Below, piece after piece: positions 30,385 through 39,232 of a stretch of 64,000 nucleotides of DNA. How positions within the stretch are numbered: position 1 is the stretch's first letter; each line of letters begins with the position of its first letter. The translations under genes were made by a program, and so were the position numbers. The notes beneath the pieces are model-generated. The model searched no databases and had not been told where the DNA came from. It saw only the letters and a program-made list of their open reading frames with translations. The DNA is from Pseudolachnospira sp051055405. Its GTDB lineage: Bacteria > Bacillota > Clostridia > Lachnospirales > Lachnospiraceae. The stretch covers positions 2,976,001-3,040,000 of the forward strand of contig NZ_CP167068.1 of the NCBI RefSeq assembly GCF_051055405.1, read 5' to 3'.

Positions 30385-33129
30385 ATGGAGGCCACGCCGG
30401 AATATAAACCAATCACACAGAAAAAACATATTTGCATCGGCATCCTCGCCCACGTGGACGCTGGTAAAACAACGCTGGCGGAAAGCATTCTCTATCTGAC
30501 CGGCCGCATCCGGAAGCTGGGCCGCGTAGATCACAAAGACGCCTTTCTCGACACCAATGCGCTGGAACGGGCAAGGGGCATCACCATCTTTTCCAAGCAA
30601 GCGATCTTCTCTCTGGGCGATACCACGGTAACGCTGCTGGATACGCCGGGGCATGTGGATTTTTCGGCTGAAATGGAGCGAACTCTTCCGGTTCTGGATT
30701 ATGCCATCCTCGTCGTCAGCGCGGCGGACGGCGTATCCGGCCATGTCCGCACCCTCTGGCAGCTCCTGTCTCAGTACCAGATTCCAACCTTTCTTTTTAT
30801 CAACAAAATGGATCAGGAAGGCGCGGATTCCCAAACGATTCTGGCAGAGCTGGGGAAACAATTGGACGAGCGATGCGTGGATTTTTCCGAAGCCTCAGAA
30901 AACAGCAGCTTTTTTGAAAATCTGGCCATGTGCGATGAGCTTTTGCTGGACAAATATCTGGAACAAGGTATGCTGGAAAATCATGATATCGCAGAGAAGA
31001 TTCAGCAAAGGAAAATCTTTCCCTGCTATTTTGGCTCCGCTTTAAAGCTGACCGGTGTCGGAGAGTTTCTAAAAGGGCTCTCTTCCTATACGAAATCATC
31101 CTCCTTTGGAAATGCTTTCGGCGCTAAGGTATATAAAATCTCCCGTGACAGCCAGGGAAACCGGCTGACCCATATGAAAATTACCGGAGGCATTCTAAAG
31201 GTAAAAATGCCTCTGACGAACCAGACGCAAAATCCTGACCCCAAAACTGGGCGGCCCACGGAAAACGACGACATCTGGGAAGAAAAGGTCGATCAAATCC
31301 GTCTCTACTCCGGCGTTACCTTTCAGTCGGTAGACGAAGTTCCTGCCGGAACCATCTGCACCGTGACCGGTCTCAGTCATACCTATTCCGGCCAGGGACT
31401 GGGATGCGAACCTTCCTCCCAATTGCCAGTTCTGGAACCTGTCATGACTTACCGAGTTCTGCTGCCGGAGGGATGCGATGTGCACCAAGCCTTTTCCAAA
31501 CTCAGCCAATTGGAGGAGGAGGAACCGCTGCTTCACATGGTCTGGGAGGAACAAACCGGCGAGATTCACGCCAGGCTGATGGGAGAAGTCCAAATTGAAA
31601 TCCTAAAAAGCACGATCCTGGAACGCTTTGGCCTTTCGGTCGCCTTCGATACCGGAAGTATTGTATATAAGGAAACCATCCGACGTGCTGTGGAAGGCGC
31701 CGGTCATTTTGAACCGCTGCGCCATTATGCGGAAGTTCACCTTTTGATGGAGCCTGGCGAACCGGGAAGCGGCCTTCAATTTGCTTCCGAATGCAGCGAA
31801 GACCTCTTAGATCGAAACTGGCAGCGGCTGATCCTGACTCATCTGGAAGAAAAGAAACACCGGGGAATTTTAACCGGCGCAGAACTGACGGACACAAAGA
31901 TTACGCTGATCTCCGGCCGCGCTCATCCCAAACACACGGAAGGCGGCGATTTCCGCCAGGCAACCTACCGGGCGGTCCGGCAAGGCCTAAAGCAGGCCGG
32001 CTGCGTATTGCTGGAACCCATCTACGAATTCCGCCTGGAACTTCCCGCCGATAAAATCGGCCGCGCAATTTCCGATATTCAAAACAGACACGGACAATTT
32101 TCCCCGCCGGAAATCCTAGGGGAAAAAGCAGTCTTAACCGGCACCGCGCCGGTCGCCACTATGCAGGGATACCAGATGGAACTCATTTCCTACACCAAAG
32201 GTGAAGGAACCTTGGCATGTACCGTCAAAGGCTACGAACCCTGCCACAATGCGGAAGAAGTGATCGCGGCCTCCGGATACGACGAGGAAGCCGACCTGGA
32301 AAATCCATCTGGCTCCATCTTTTGTTCCCACGGCGCGGGAGTTTTCATTCCCTGGGATCAAGTTGCCAGCCATATGCACCTGGAATACCGCAAGATACAG
32401 ACGCCGCCGCTTCCGGCCAATAGCCCCATATCCGCACCTTCTCCCACGTTCCGTTCCTCTTTTAGCGCCGAGGACAAGGAGCTGGAAGCCATCTTCACCC
32501 GCACCTATGGGCCGGACCGAAGAGCAGAACGAACGCTTCCAAGCCGTCTGGACGCCGCGCCGCGCTTTCATCAAAAACAGGCGCAAAAAGAGCCTCAAAA
32601 AGAATATTTGCTGGTAGACGGCTACAATATCATCTTTTCCTGGGAGGAGCTAAAAGATCTGGCCAGAGAAAACATCGAAGGAGCCCGCAACTTATTGGCG
32701 GATATTCTCTGTAATTATCAGGGATTTAAAAAGAATACGGTGATTCTGGTCTTCGATGCCTATAAGGTAAAGGGAAATCCCGGAGAAGTACAGAATTATC
32801 ACAACATCTATATTGTCTATACGAAGGAAGCGGAAACCGCCGATCAGTATATCGAAAAAACCGTCCATGAACTGGGAAGAAAATATACCGTGACAGTCGC
32901 TACCTCCGACGCTTTGGAGCAGGTCATTATCCTAGGGCAAGGGGCCTCCCGGCTTTCCGCTCCCGGCCTTCGGGAAGAAATCGAGGCGGCTCGTGTAGAA
33001 ATTCAGGAAATCTGCCAAAGCCGTCCGAAGGCAGAACGAAATTATCTCTTTCACCATCTTCCGGAAGACACGGCAAAGCAGCTGGAAGAAGTGCGGCTCG
33101 GAAAAAGAAAATTGGGGGACAATCACTAA
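30385..33129 (+). CDS. Tet(M)/EF-G-like translation GTPase fused to a YacP/Rae1-like NYN nuclease
   Basis: The protein has 914 residues from ATG 30385, preceded by GAAAGGA; an upstream in-frame ATG at 30343 lacks a ribosome site. The first ~650 residues are a ribosomal protection-type GTPase: G1 AHVDAGKTT (22-30), G3 DTPGHVDF, G4 INKMDQ, then EF-G-like domains II-V. After a Pro/Ser-rich linker (about 670-735) comes a NYN/PIN-like domain (about 740-905) with LLVDGYNIIF, VFDAYKVKG, TADQYIEK and VATSDALEQ, keeping the acidic residues. The NYN part matches YacP, known in B. subtilis as Rae1, an A-site mRNA endonuclease. It is probably a ribosome-directed factor, not a simple tetracycline resistance gene. 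Confidence 0.9.
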   Translation: MEATPEYKPITQKKHICIGILAHVDAGKTTLAESILYLTGRIRKLGRVDHKDAFLDTNALERARGITIFSKQAIFSLGDTTVTLLDTPGHVDFSAEMERTLPVLDYAILVVSAADGVSGHVRTLWQLLSQYQIPTFLFINKMDQEGADSQTILAELGKQLDERCVDFSEASENSSFFENLAMCDELLLDKYLEQGMLENHDIAEKIQQRKIFPCYFGSALKLTGVGEFLKGLSSYTKSSSFGNAFGAKVYKISRDSQGNRLTHMKITGGILKVKMPLTNQTQNPDPKTGRPTENDDIWEEKVDQIRLYSGVTFQSVDEVPAGTICTVTGLSHTYSGQGLGCEPSSQLPVLEPVMTYRVLLPEGCDVHQAFSKLSQLEEEEPLLHMVWEEQTGEIHARLMGEVQIEILKSTILERFGLSVAFDTGSIVYKETIRRAVEGAGHFEPLRHYAEVHLLMEPGEPGSGLQFASECSEDLLDRNWQRLILTHLEEKKHRGILTGAELTDTKITLISGRAHPKHTEGGDFRQATYRAVRQGLKQAGCVLLEPIYEFRLELPADKIGRAISDIQNRHGQFSPPEILGEKAVLTGTAPVATMQGYQMELISYTKGEGTLACTVKGYEPCHNAEEVIAASGYDEEADLENPSGSIFCSHGAGVFIPWDQVASHMHLEYRKIQTPPLPANSPISAPSPTFRSSFSAEDKELEAIFTRTYGPDRRAERTLPSRLDAAPRFHQKQAQKEPQKEYLLVDGYNIIFSWEELKDLARENIEGARNLLADILCNYQGFKKNTVILVFDAYKVKGNPGEVQNYHNIYIVYTKEAETADQYIEKTVHELGRKYTVTVATSDALEQVIILGQGASRLSAPGLREEIEAARVEIQEICQSRPKAERNYLFHHLPEDTAKQLEEVRLGKRKLGDNH

Positions 33130-33143
33130 TCCCCCAGCAGGCG

Positions 33144-33177
33144 AAGGAAGGGGCACATCAAGGGAGCTCCTTCCTTT
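33144..33177. terminator. Terminator between the GTPase-NYN and trmO genes
   Basis: AAGGAAGG pairs with CCTTCCTT across a loop of about 16 nt and is followed by a run of T on the plus strand. It also precedes the convergent trmO stop at 33179, so it may serve both. Confidence 0.7.
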
Positions 33178-33178
33178 T

Positions 33179-33877
33179 TTACTTTTCCGTCGCAGGCTCC
33201 ACCTGCCGTACGGTCAGCACTCCGTCCTGCACGGTAAAACGAATTTCCAGTCCGGCAAATCCAAAGCCATAGACACGCTCCGGGTCGTTTTGATAAGAAG
33301 GTCTCGGATCGCTGGCAAGAACGCCCTGCAAAGCATCCCGGCGTTCTTCTGGAACCAAGGCCAGCAGCTGCTCCGGAAACTCCACCAAAAGCCGGTAATC
33401 CTTTGTGCTTTCCGCAAATCCTCCGGCCGCCTCCGGATGGCTGTCCACAAAAGGAAGATACGGTTTGATATCCAGAATCGGGGTATTGTCCATCAGATCC
33501 GCTCCTGAGATATGCAGTACCGGCCCCAGGCGAGGATCGATCTCCACCCGTTCCAGCCGAACGGAAGAAAGGCCGATGGGGTTAGGGCGAAAAGGGGAAC
33601 GGGTAGCAAATACTCCCATACGCCGGTTTCCTCCCAGCCGCGGCGGCCGCACCGTAGGCGCCCAAGTATCACGCACCGCCTCGGAAAATTCCCAGATCAG
33701 CCAAAGATACGTGAAATCCTCGATTCCCCGCACCGCGTCCACATTTCGGAACTCCGGCTCAAATACAATCTTGGATTTTAATTCATGAACCAATCCGCTT
33801 TGCCGGGGAATGCCAAACTTTGTTGGAAAATCCGAGCGGATTCTAGCAACAATTTTCATCGGCTGTAACAATGCCAT
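33179..33877 (-). CDS. trmO: tRNA (N6-methyl-threonylcarbamoyl-A37) methyltransferase, TrmO/TsaA family
   Basis: This 232-residue protein starts at ATG 33877 (MALLQPMKIVARIRSDF), with AGAGGTG upstream. The family pattern is clear: IARIRSDFPTKFGIPRQSG, YLWLIWEFSE, RRMGVFATRSPFRPNPIGLS and DLMDNTPILDIKPYLPFVDS. TrmO transfers a methyl group from SAM to N6 of t6A37 in threonine tRNAs. The C-terminal extension of about 70 residues (LLVEFPEQLLALVPEERRD) is usual for the longer bacterial forms. The next gene to the right is a divergent MerR regulator, not obviously related. Confidence 0.92.
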   Translation of the reverse strand: MALLQPMKIVARIRSDFPTKFGIPRQSGLVHELKSKIVFEPEFRNVDAVRGIEDFTYLWLIWEFSEAVRDTWAPTVRPPRLGGNRRMGVFATRSPFRPNPIGLSSVRLERVEIDPRLGPVLHISGADLMDNTPILDIKPYLPFVDSHPEAAGGFAESTKDYRLLVEFPEQLLALVPEERRDALQGVLASDPRPSYQNDPERVYGFGFAGLEIRFTVQDGVLTVRQVEPATEK

Positions 33878-33924
33878 CACACGCACCTCTACTTTCCTTT
33901 CGAATAAAACCAAACAAAAAACAC

Positions 33925-33955
33925 TTGACCTAGAGTGCGCTTTAAGTGCTACACT
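33925..33955 (+). promoter_or_regulatory. MerR-type promoter with 19-bp spacer
   Basis: -35 TTGACC (33925-33930) and -10 TACACT (33950-33955) are 19 bp apart, the over-long spacing of MerR-controlled promoters. The spacer holds a dyad CTAGAGTGCGCTTTAAG like the AdhR/NmlR operator. It lies 33 bp before the merR gene, so autoregulation is likely. Confidence 0.75.
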
Positions 33956-33987
33956 AGGAATGAAACCATGAAGCAAGGAGAAGCCCC

Positions 33988-34401
33988 ATGACAATCGCTG
34001 AAGTAAGCAAAAAATACGAAATGACCCCAGACACGCTGCGCTATTATGAACGGATTGGTCTCATTCCTCCGGTTCCCCGAACCAAAAGTGGAATTCGAGA
34101 TTATGACGAGGAATCTTGCCGCTGGATCGAAATGATGAAATGTATGCGGAAATCCGGCGTCCAAATCGAAGCCTTAATCGAATATGTCGCGCTCTTTGAT
34201 CAGGGCGATTCCACCGCGGACGCCAGAAAAGCGATCCTAATCGAGCAGAGAAATCAGCTGATGAAACGCATGGAAGATATGCAGGCATCGTTAGATCGTC
34301 TCAATCATAAAATCCAACATTATGAACAGGGCGTGATCGTGGCAGAGCGGGATTTGCAGCAGCTTCGTGAATCCAAGCAGGATAAGTCAACGGCAGAATA
34401 G
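33988..34401 (+). CDS. MerR-family regulator (AdhR/NmlR type)
   Basis: The product has 137 residues. The N-terminal winged helix has the family signature MTIAEVSKKYEMTPDTLRYY and ERIGLIPPVPR, followed by the CMRKSGVQIEALIEYV segment and a long dimerisation helix (about 80-120). The NmlR/AdhR group responds to aldehydes or other electrophiles; here the C-terminal half lacks the conserved cysteine of many members, so the signal is uncertain. It converges with, and overlaps by 15 nt, the MATE efflux gene, a possible target. Confidence 0.88.
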   Translation: MTIAEVSKKYEMTPDTLRYYERIGLIPPVPRTKSGIRDYDEESCRWIEMMKCMRKSGVQIEALIEYVALFDQGDSTADARKAILIEQRNQLMKRMEDMQASLDRLNHKIQHYEQGVIVAERDLQQLRESKQDKSTAE

Positions 34402-35724
34402 ATCCCGTTTCTTTCTTTGATAATACCAGACGCCCGCCAAATCCGCCAGGCCCCAGCCGATCGGAACCGCGGCCCAGATCCCGGTTACACCGATAGAGGG
34501 GACCGCGGACAGGACGTAGGCCAGCCCAACACGAGTTCCCAGGGAAATCACGGTCAGTACCACAGACATTCCCGGCATCTTGATTGCCCGGTAAAATCCA
34601 TAGAGCAAAAACAATAGGCCGATTCCAGCATAGAAAGCGCCCTCTATCCGCAGGTATCCCACTCCCACCGCAATAATTTCCGTCTCCTCCGGCTGAATAA
34701 AAATCTGCATCAACGGGCGCGCAAAGATACAGACCACTGCGCTGACCGCCGCGCTAAAGGCCAAAGACGTACATACCGCGCTCCGTGTTCCACGGGTAAT
34801 CCGCTGGAATTTCCGGGCTCCATAGTTCTGGGCAATAAATGTGGAAAAAGCATTGCCAAATTCCTGAACCGGCATATAGGCGAAAGAATCGATCTTGACT
34901 GCCGCTGCAAACGCTGCCATAACTGCCGCTCCAAAACGATTGACAATGCCCTGAACCATCAGAATTCCAAAATTCATCACCGACTGCTGGACGCAGGTGA
35001 GAAACGACAGGCTTGCGATTTCTTTTAGAATCTCTGGTTTCCAAACCATATGGCGTTTGCTGATTGCCAGCTGGGGAAAACGTCTCCTTGTATAAACCAC
35101 AATTCCAATTCCAGAGACATACTGAGCGGCTACCGTTGCAATCGCAGCGCCTTCCACCCCCCATTGAAATCCCAGCACAAACAAAAAATCCAAACCAATA
35201 TTAAGCCCCGCCGATACTCCTAAGAAAATCAATGGAGTAACCGAATCCCCAACCGCCCGCAGCAAAGATGCAAAGTAGTTATAGAGAAACGTCGCGCTGA
35301 TTCCCCAAAAGATAATCCAAAGATACGCCCGCATAAGGCCGCGGAGCTCCTCCGGGACCTGAAGCAGCCGAATAATCGGATCAATACCCAGTAAAACCAG
35401 CAGATTGATCAAAAGAGAAATAACCGCGATCAGAAGGAACGAATGAAAGATGCTGGCCTTCAGCTTTTCCTCATTCTTTTCTCCATAGGAAACAGCAAAA
35501 ACCGCGCCGCTTCCCATACAAAGGCCCAGCAAGATGGAGGTAAGGAACGTCATTAAGGTATAGGAGGAACCTACCGCCGCTAAAGCATTCGCTCCCAAAA
35601 AACGACCGACAATCAATGTGTCCGCCACATTATATAATTGCTGCAATAGGCTCCCCAACATCATAGGCAGCGCAAATCGAAGCAAATTTTTTGTGATTCC
35701 TCCGCTTAAAAGATCCTGCTGCAC
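34387..35724 (-). CDS. MATE-family multidrug efflux transporter
   Basis: This 445-residue membrane protein has 12 predicted segments. The MatE pattern is complete: KNLLRFALPMMLGSLLQQLY, NVADTLIVGRFLGANALAAV, then GSSYTLMTFLTSILLGLCMG, and in the second half VNRFGAAVMAAFAAAVKIDS with VQEFGNAFSTFIAQNYGARK. These pumps export cationic drugs or metabolites using Na+ or H+. Convergent overlap with merR means the two transcripts are antisense at their ends. Confidence 0.93.
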   Translation of the reverse strand: MQQDLLSGGITKNLLRFALPMMLGSLLQQLYNVADTLIVGRFLGANALAAVGSSYTLMTFLTSILLGLCMGSGAVFAVSYGEKNEEKLKASIFHSFLLIAVISLLINLLVLLGIDPIIRLLQVPEELRGLMRAYLWIIFWGISATFLYNYFASLLRAVGDSVTPLIFLGVSAGLNIGLDFLFVLGFQWGVEGAAIATVAAQYVSGIGIVVYTRRRFPQLAISKRHMVWKPEILKEIASLSFLTCVQQSVMNFGILMVQGIVNRFGAAVMAAFAAAVKIDSFAYMPVQEFGNAFSTFIAQNYGARKFQRITRGTRSAVCTSLAFSAAVSAVVCIFARPLMQIFIQPEETEIIAVGVGYLRIEGAFYAGIGLLFLLYGFYRAIKMPGMSVVLTVISLGTRVGLAYVLSAVPSIGVTGIWAAVPIGWGLADLAGVWYYQRKKRDLFCR

Positions 35725-35807
35725 GTCCCGTCTCCCTGAAGTTTTATCAAAATTATATCGATTTCAAGGTACAAGGTCAATTCCTTTTTTTACTTTATGG
35801 ACCGATC

Positions 35808-36320
35808 TTATTTTTTTATTTTATGGAATAATCTTTGCTTGAACATCTGAACTTTTACCATATAGCGGCTTGTAAATAAGGCGCCAAGCAAAAGAACACC
35901 AAAGACAAACCCCAGCGCCGTGGAAGCGATCGCTTCATAGACGCTGGCCTCGCCAAGTCCTTGCATCTCGATAACGGCGTATACAAGGAACGCGACAATC
36001 GCTGCGATAAAAAGTCTGCACATTCTCCTGGAAAAATTTATCTTACTCTGATTTTCATAGTCCGCTACTTTTAAAAGAGTCTGCTCCGTTTTTTTATCCA
36101 TAATCTCTGTTCTCCTTTCTCCATCCAAAAATTCTTCAATGCTCACGTCAAAATAATTGGCGATCTCAATTACCAGATCAAAATCTGGTAGATTCACGCC
36201 GTTTTCCCATCGCGAGACACTTCGATTTGTTACGCCAAGGATTTCCGCCAGCTGCTCCTGGGTTAACTTTTTTTCTTTGCGGAGTTCTCTTAAAAATATC
36301 CCGATCTTTTTTTGATCCAT
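35808..36320 (-). CDS. XRE-family regulator with two membrane segments
   Basis: The protein has 170 residues from ATG 36320 (MDQKKIGIFLRELRKEKKLT), which has AGGAGG upstream. An N-terminal XRE helix-turn-helix (about 5-62; QEQLAEILGVTNRSVSRWEN) is followed by a linker and two hydrophobic helices (about 105-125 and 130-155). This membrane-anchored XRE layout is common in Firmicutes. The target is unknown; its own promoter region to the right contains a large inverted repeat. Confidence 0.85.
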   Translation of the reverse strand: MDQKKIGIFLRELRKEKKLTQEQLAEILGVTNRSVSRWENGVNLPDFDLVIEIANYFDVSIEEFLDGERRTEIMDKKTEQTLLKVADYENQSKINFSRRMCRLFIAAIVAFLVYAVIEMQGLGEASVYEAIASTALGFVFGVLLLGALFTSRYMVKVQMFKQRLFHKIKK

Positions 36321-36437
36321 GGAAGCTCCTCCTTTCGCAACTATCATACCCTTTTGAACAGAAAAAGTACACGACGCAGCGCGAGAATACCCAATTTCCC
36401 GCACGCGGAGCGTTTTTTATTTTATATGGTTCGGATA

Positions 36438-36660
36438 TCAAAAAGTCTCTGTATAAAACGTGTCGGAGTATTTTGTATTTGCAGGAGCGTTAGTACTTCT
36501 TAGATTTCGAAAATTTGTCTTATGAACAAAAATAGGACTGTTTGAGCGCAGCGAGTTTCCTATTTTTGTTTATGCTTTTCACAAATTTCCGAAATCCTAG
36601 AAGTACTTGCTCCGAAACTCTACAAAATACTCCGACACGTTTTATACAGAGACTTTTTGA
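36438..36660. repeat. 223-bp inverted repeat, MITE-like or giant hairpin
   Basis: The outer arms (36438-36477 and 36621-36660) are perfect 40-bp inverted copies. The inner arms also pair imperfectly (AGTACTTCT...ATTTCG.AAATTTGT... against their complement), ending in AACAAAAATAGG/CCTATTTTTGTT around a short GC-rich loop (GAGCGCAGCG). The whole element can fold into one hairpin. It carries no gene. It lies between the XRE gene and the second MaoC gene, whose stop is 36699. Confidence 0.85.
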
Positions 36661-36698
36661 CACCTAAACCCTATAGACTAAAAATACAGCTAGGAAAT

Positions 36699-37172
36699 TT
36701 ACGAATCCGTCTTCCCGTCTTCCTTCGGCCTCCGGCCGCAATACAGCTTATCGATGTCGTATACCACAACCTCGCCGCGCTGATTATATGTCTTCACCTC
36801 AAAGGTGAGAACTCCAAACGCCTCATTTTTTTCAGTCTTATCGATCAACTGAAAAATCGTATGCACCGTATCACCGGAATACACGTTTTCCCGAAATTCG
36901 ACGTTGTCATATCCATAGTGAAAAGTAGGAATTCCATCGGGGCTTACCACTTGAGCATAAAACGCATCGATCAGGTTCAGCAGATGGGAACCTGCCACGA
37001 CAGGTTTTCCTACGCCCGGAATTTCCTTACAGTAATCCGCATCGGTCTGAATCCGGTTACACAAGCTGGTGCAAGCGGAAAACATCCGAATATCCGAGGG
37101 ATCGATCACCCGGGAGCGGCTTACCATCTCCTCTCCAATCTGGAAATCCTCAAAATATTTCGCGGCTCCCAT
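36699..37172 (-). CDS. MaoC-like dehydratase/hydratase (second copy)
   Basis: This 157-residue hot-dog fold protein shows the MaoC pattern: YFEDFQIGEEMVSRSRVIDP, then DIRMFSA where many members have the catalytic Asp, GSHLLNLIDAFYAQ and NVYSGDTVHTIFQLID. Members hydrate or dehydrate enoyl/hydroxyacyl-CoA. It overlaps the upstream MaoC gene by 1 nt, so the two are probably partner subunits of a heteromeric hydratase. It is the last gene of the leftward cluster. Confidence 0.88.
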   Translation of the reverse strand: MGAAKYFEDFQIGEEMVSRSRVIDPSDIRMFSACTSLCNRIQTDADYCKEIPGVGKPVVAGSHLLNLIDAFYAQVVSPDGIPTFHYGYDNVEFRENVYSGDTVHTIFQLIDKTEKNEAFGVLTFEVKTYNQRGEVVVYDIDKLYCGRRPKEDGKTDS

Positions 37173-37639
37173 CAGTCCTTCCCTCCTTTTTCCCTCTTCT
37201 CAATCCGAAACCCCTCTTCCACATAGGTTACGATCTCATCTTTTTGGTTATAGACGGAAATTCCAAACAGGACCTGGCCGGAAAACTCATCCATGTCATG
37301 CTTTTCTTTCACTTCAAAAGACGCCGAAACCACGTCACCAATGTAAATCGGTTTCAGGAAACGAATCTTTTTACACAAAATAGGCTGTGCATAGACGTGA
37401 TCATCCGGACAGATATCTTTGCTGAAAAATCCCTCTACAATCCCCAATACCAGCGAACCGGGCGCAATCGGCTTTCCGATCTCCGGCCGGGACGCGCAGT
37501 AGATGGGGTCAATGTGAAGAGGATGGGTTCCTCCGACCATGCCGAACAACAATCTCACGTCCGCATCTGTAATCTGTCTCCCGCTGCTCGGTAAGGTCTG
37601 TCCAACCTGAAAAACCTCATAAAAATTATCTGCAAACAT
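37172..37639 (-). CDS. MaoC-like dehydratase/hydratase (first copy)
   Basis: This 155-residue hot-dog protein carries the usual signature: FYEVFQVGQTLPSSGRQITD, ADVRLLFGMVGGTHPLHIDP (catalytic D/H pair of R-specific hydratases), GKPIAPGSLVLGIVEGFF and YIGDVVSASFEV. It keeps the D-x5-H motif better than its neighbour, so it is probably the catalytic subunit. It follows the CoA-transferase gene by 11 nt, which fits a pathway in which an acid is activated to a CoA ester and then hydrated. Confidence 0.9.
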   Translation of the reverse strand: MFADNFYEVFQVGQTLPSSGRQITDADVRLLFGMVGGTHPLHIDPIYCASRPEIGKPIAPGSLVLGIVEGFFSKDICPDDHVYAQPILCKKIRFLKPIYIGDVVSASFEVKEKHDMDEFSGQVLFGISVYNQKDEIVTYVEEGFRIEKREKGGKD

Positions 37640-37650
37640 GATACCACTCC

Positions 37651-39222
37651 TTATCGAAACTCACTGTCCTTCAGGCCCATGGCAGCGTCATAAAACAATC
37701 TGGGATCCATCTGTTTCAAATCTTTTGCAATCAAAGGAGAAAATTCCATGTTTGCCAAGATATCCTTTTCCAGATCCATGCCAGGCGCGATTTCGATCAG
37801 CTCAATTCCCGCTTTTGTCAGCCGGAATACACAGCGCTCCGTAATATAATAGACTTCTTTTCCCTCGGCCGCCGCATATTCGCCGCTAAAGGTAATCCCT
37901 TGCAGACGGTTTACAAATTTCACAAACCGCCCTTCCTGAAGAATCTTCACCTGACCGTCCGTGATGCCGACTTTCAGCCCGCCTGCCGTCAAGGTTCCCA
38001 AGAAAACCGATTTTTTGGCATTTTGGGAAATATTTACAAATCCGCCCACGCCCATGGTCTTGCCGTTAAACTTGTGCACATTGACATTTCCCATGGAATC
38101 CACTTCCGCAAAGCTTAAGAAACAGATATCCAGGCCCCCGCCGTCATAAAAATCAAACTGAGACGGCATGTCCAAAACAGCCTTCATGTTCACACTGGCG
38201 CCAAAATAGATGCCCTGAGCCGTAATACCGCCTACCGGCCCCGTCTCGATGGTCAGCGTAAACTGATCGCTGACGCCTTCTTCCCTGGCTACCGTCCCGA
38301 TTCCATCCGCGATGCCGACTCCCAGGTTCCCCACATCTCCCGGCTTTACCTCCATCAAGGCACGCCTTGCAATCACTTTCCGTTCGGTCAAAGGAATCGG
38401 CTCTACCAAAGCGTCGTCTTGAATATAATCGCCGGAAATAAAACGGTTGACCGGCGCGTTATACAGCTGAGGTTGATCTGGAACCACCACTAAAGCGTCC
38501 ACCAGATATCCGGGAATCTTTACCTGTTTCGGATGCAGCGTCCCCGCCTTCACGACCCTTGCCACCTGGCAGATCACGGTTCCACCATGGTTATGGGTCG
38601 CCATGGCCGTGGCCAGATTATCGATAAAGGTCACTTCATCCTCCATGGTAATATAGCCTTCCGTGTCCGCGGTAGTCCCGCGGATGAAAGCTACGTCCGG
38701 ATTCACCGTTTTGTAGAAAAGATACTCTTTTCCGTCAATTTCTTGCAGTTCAATCAGGGGTTCTTTTGTCTTTTCATTCATTTTCCCCCCATCCTGACGG
38801 GGATCCAGGAATGTCCCCAAGCCCACATGGGACAGAACTCCCGGCTGCCCGGCCGCGCCGGCCCGCATCAGCTGCGACATAATGCCCATGGGAAGATTAT
38901 AAGATTCTATTTCGTTCCGATCCGTCATATCCGCCAACCGGGGGGACTGGCCAAAATGGCCTCCAATATCCCGTTTTACCAGTCCCTCCATAGCTAACGG
39001 CGACATTCCCAGTTCCGCCCGGTCTCCCAGGCCCGTAGAATGCCAAAAGGTCAAGTCGCGGGGAGTTTTCGTCTCACGGTATCGGACCGCCAAAGCCTGA
39101 ATCAGCTCTGTCGCCTCCGTAATACCGCCCCCTGCGCCACAAAACGCTACCACGTCCTGATCTTTCACCAAATTTACGGCTTCCGCAGCCGTTAGAATCG
39201 GCACTTGATTTGGATTTTTCAT
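37651..39222 (-). CDS. Family I CoA-transferase (acyl-CoA:acetate type, YdiF-like)
   Basis: The enzyme has 523 residues from ATG 39222 (MKNPNQVPILTAAEAVNL), preceded by AAGGGGGAG; the longer frame to 39312 is not needed. It is the fused two-domain form: an N-terminal domain with VAFCGAGGGITEATEL and a C-terminal domain with IETGPVGGITAQGIYFG, in which E326 is the likely catalytic glutamate forming the CoA thioester. It should activate an imported carboxylate by transfer from acetyl-CoA or another acyl-CoA. It lies between a Gfo/Idh oxidoreductase and the MaoC pair. Confidence 0.92.
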   Translation of the reverse strand: MKNPNQVPILTAAEAVNLVKDQDVVAFCGAGGGITEATELIQALAVRYRETKTPRDLTFWHSTGLGDRAELGMSPLAMEGLVKRDIGGHFGQSPRLADMTDRNEIESYNLPMGIMSQLMRAGAAGQPGVLSHVGLGTFLDPRQDGGKMNEKTKEPLIELQEIDGKEYLFYKTVNPDVAFIRGTTADTEGYITMEDEVTFIDNLATAMATHNHGGTVICQVARVVKAGTLHPKQVKIPGYLVDALVVVPDQPQLYNAPVNRFISGDYIQDDALVEPIPLTERKVIARRALMEVKPGDVGNLGVGIADGIGTVAREEGVSDQFTLTIETGPVGGITAQGIYFGASVNMKAVLDMPSQFDFYDGGGLDICFLSFAEVDSMGNVNVHKFNGKTMGVGGFVNISQNAKKSVFLGTLTAGGLKVGITDGQVKILQEGRFVKFVNRLQGITFSGEYAAAEGKEVYYITERCVFRLTKAGIELIEIAPGMDLEKDILANMEFSPLIAKDLKQMDPRLFYDAAMGLKDSEFR

Positions 39223-39232
39223 CGGCTCCCCC

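Noticed and set aside
30385..33129. Tetracycline resistance gene
   Set aside because: The GTPase is related to Tet(M)/Tet(O) but has a NYN nuclease domain and diverged loops, so resistance should not be assumed.
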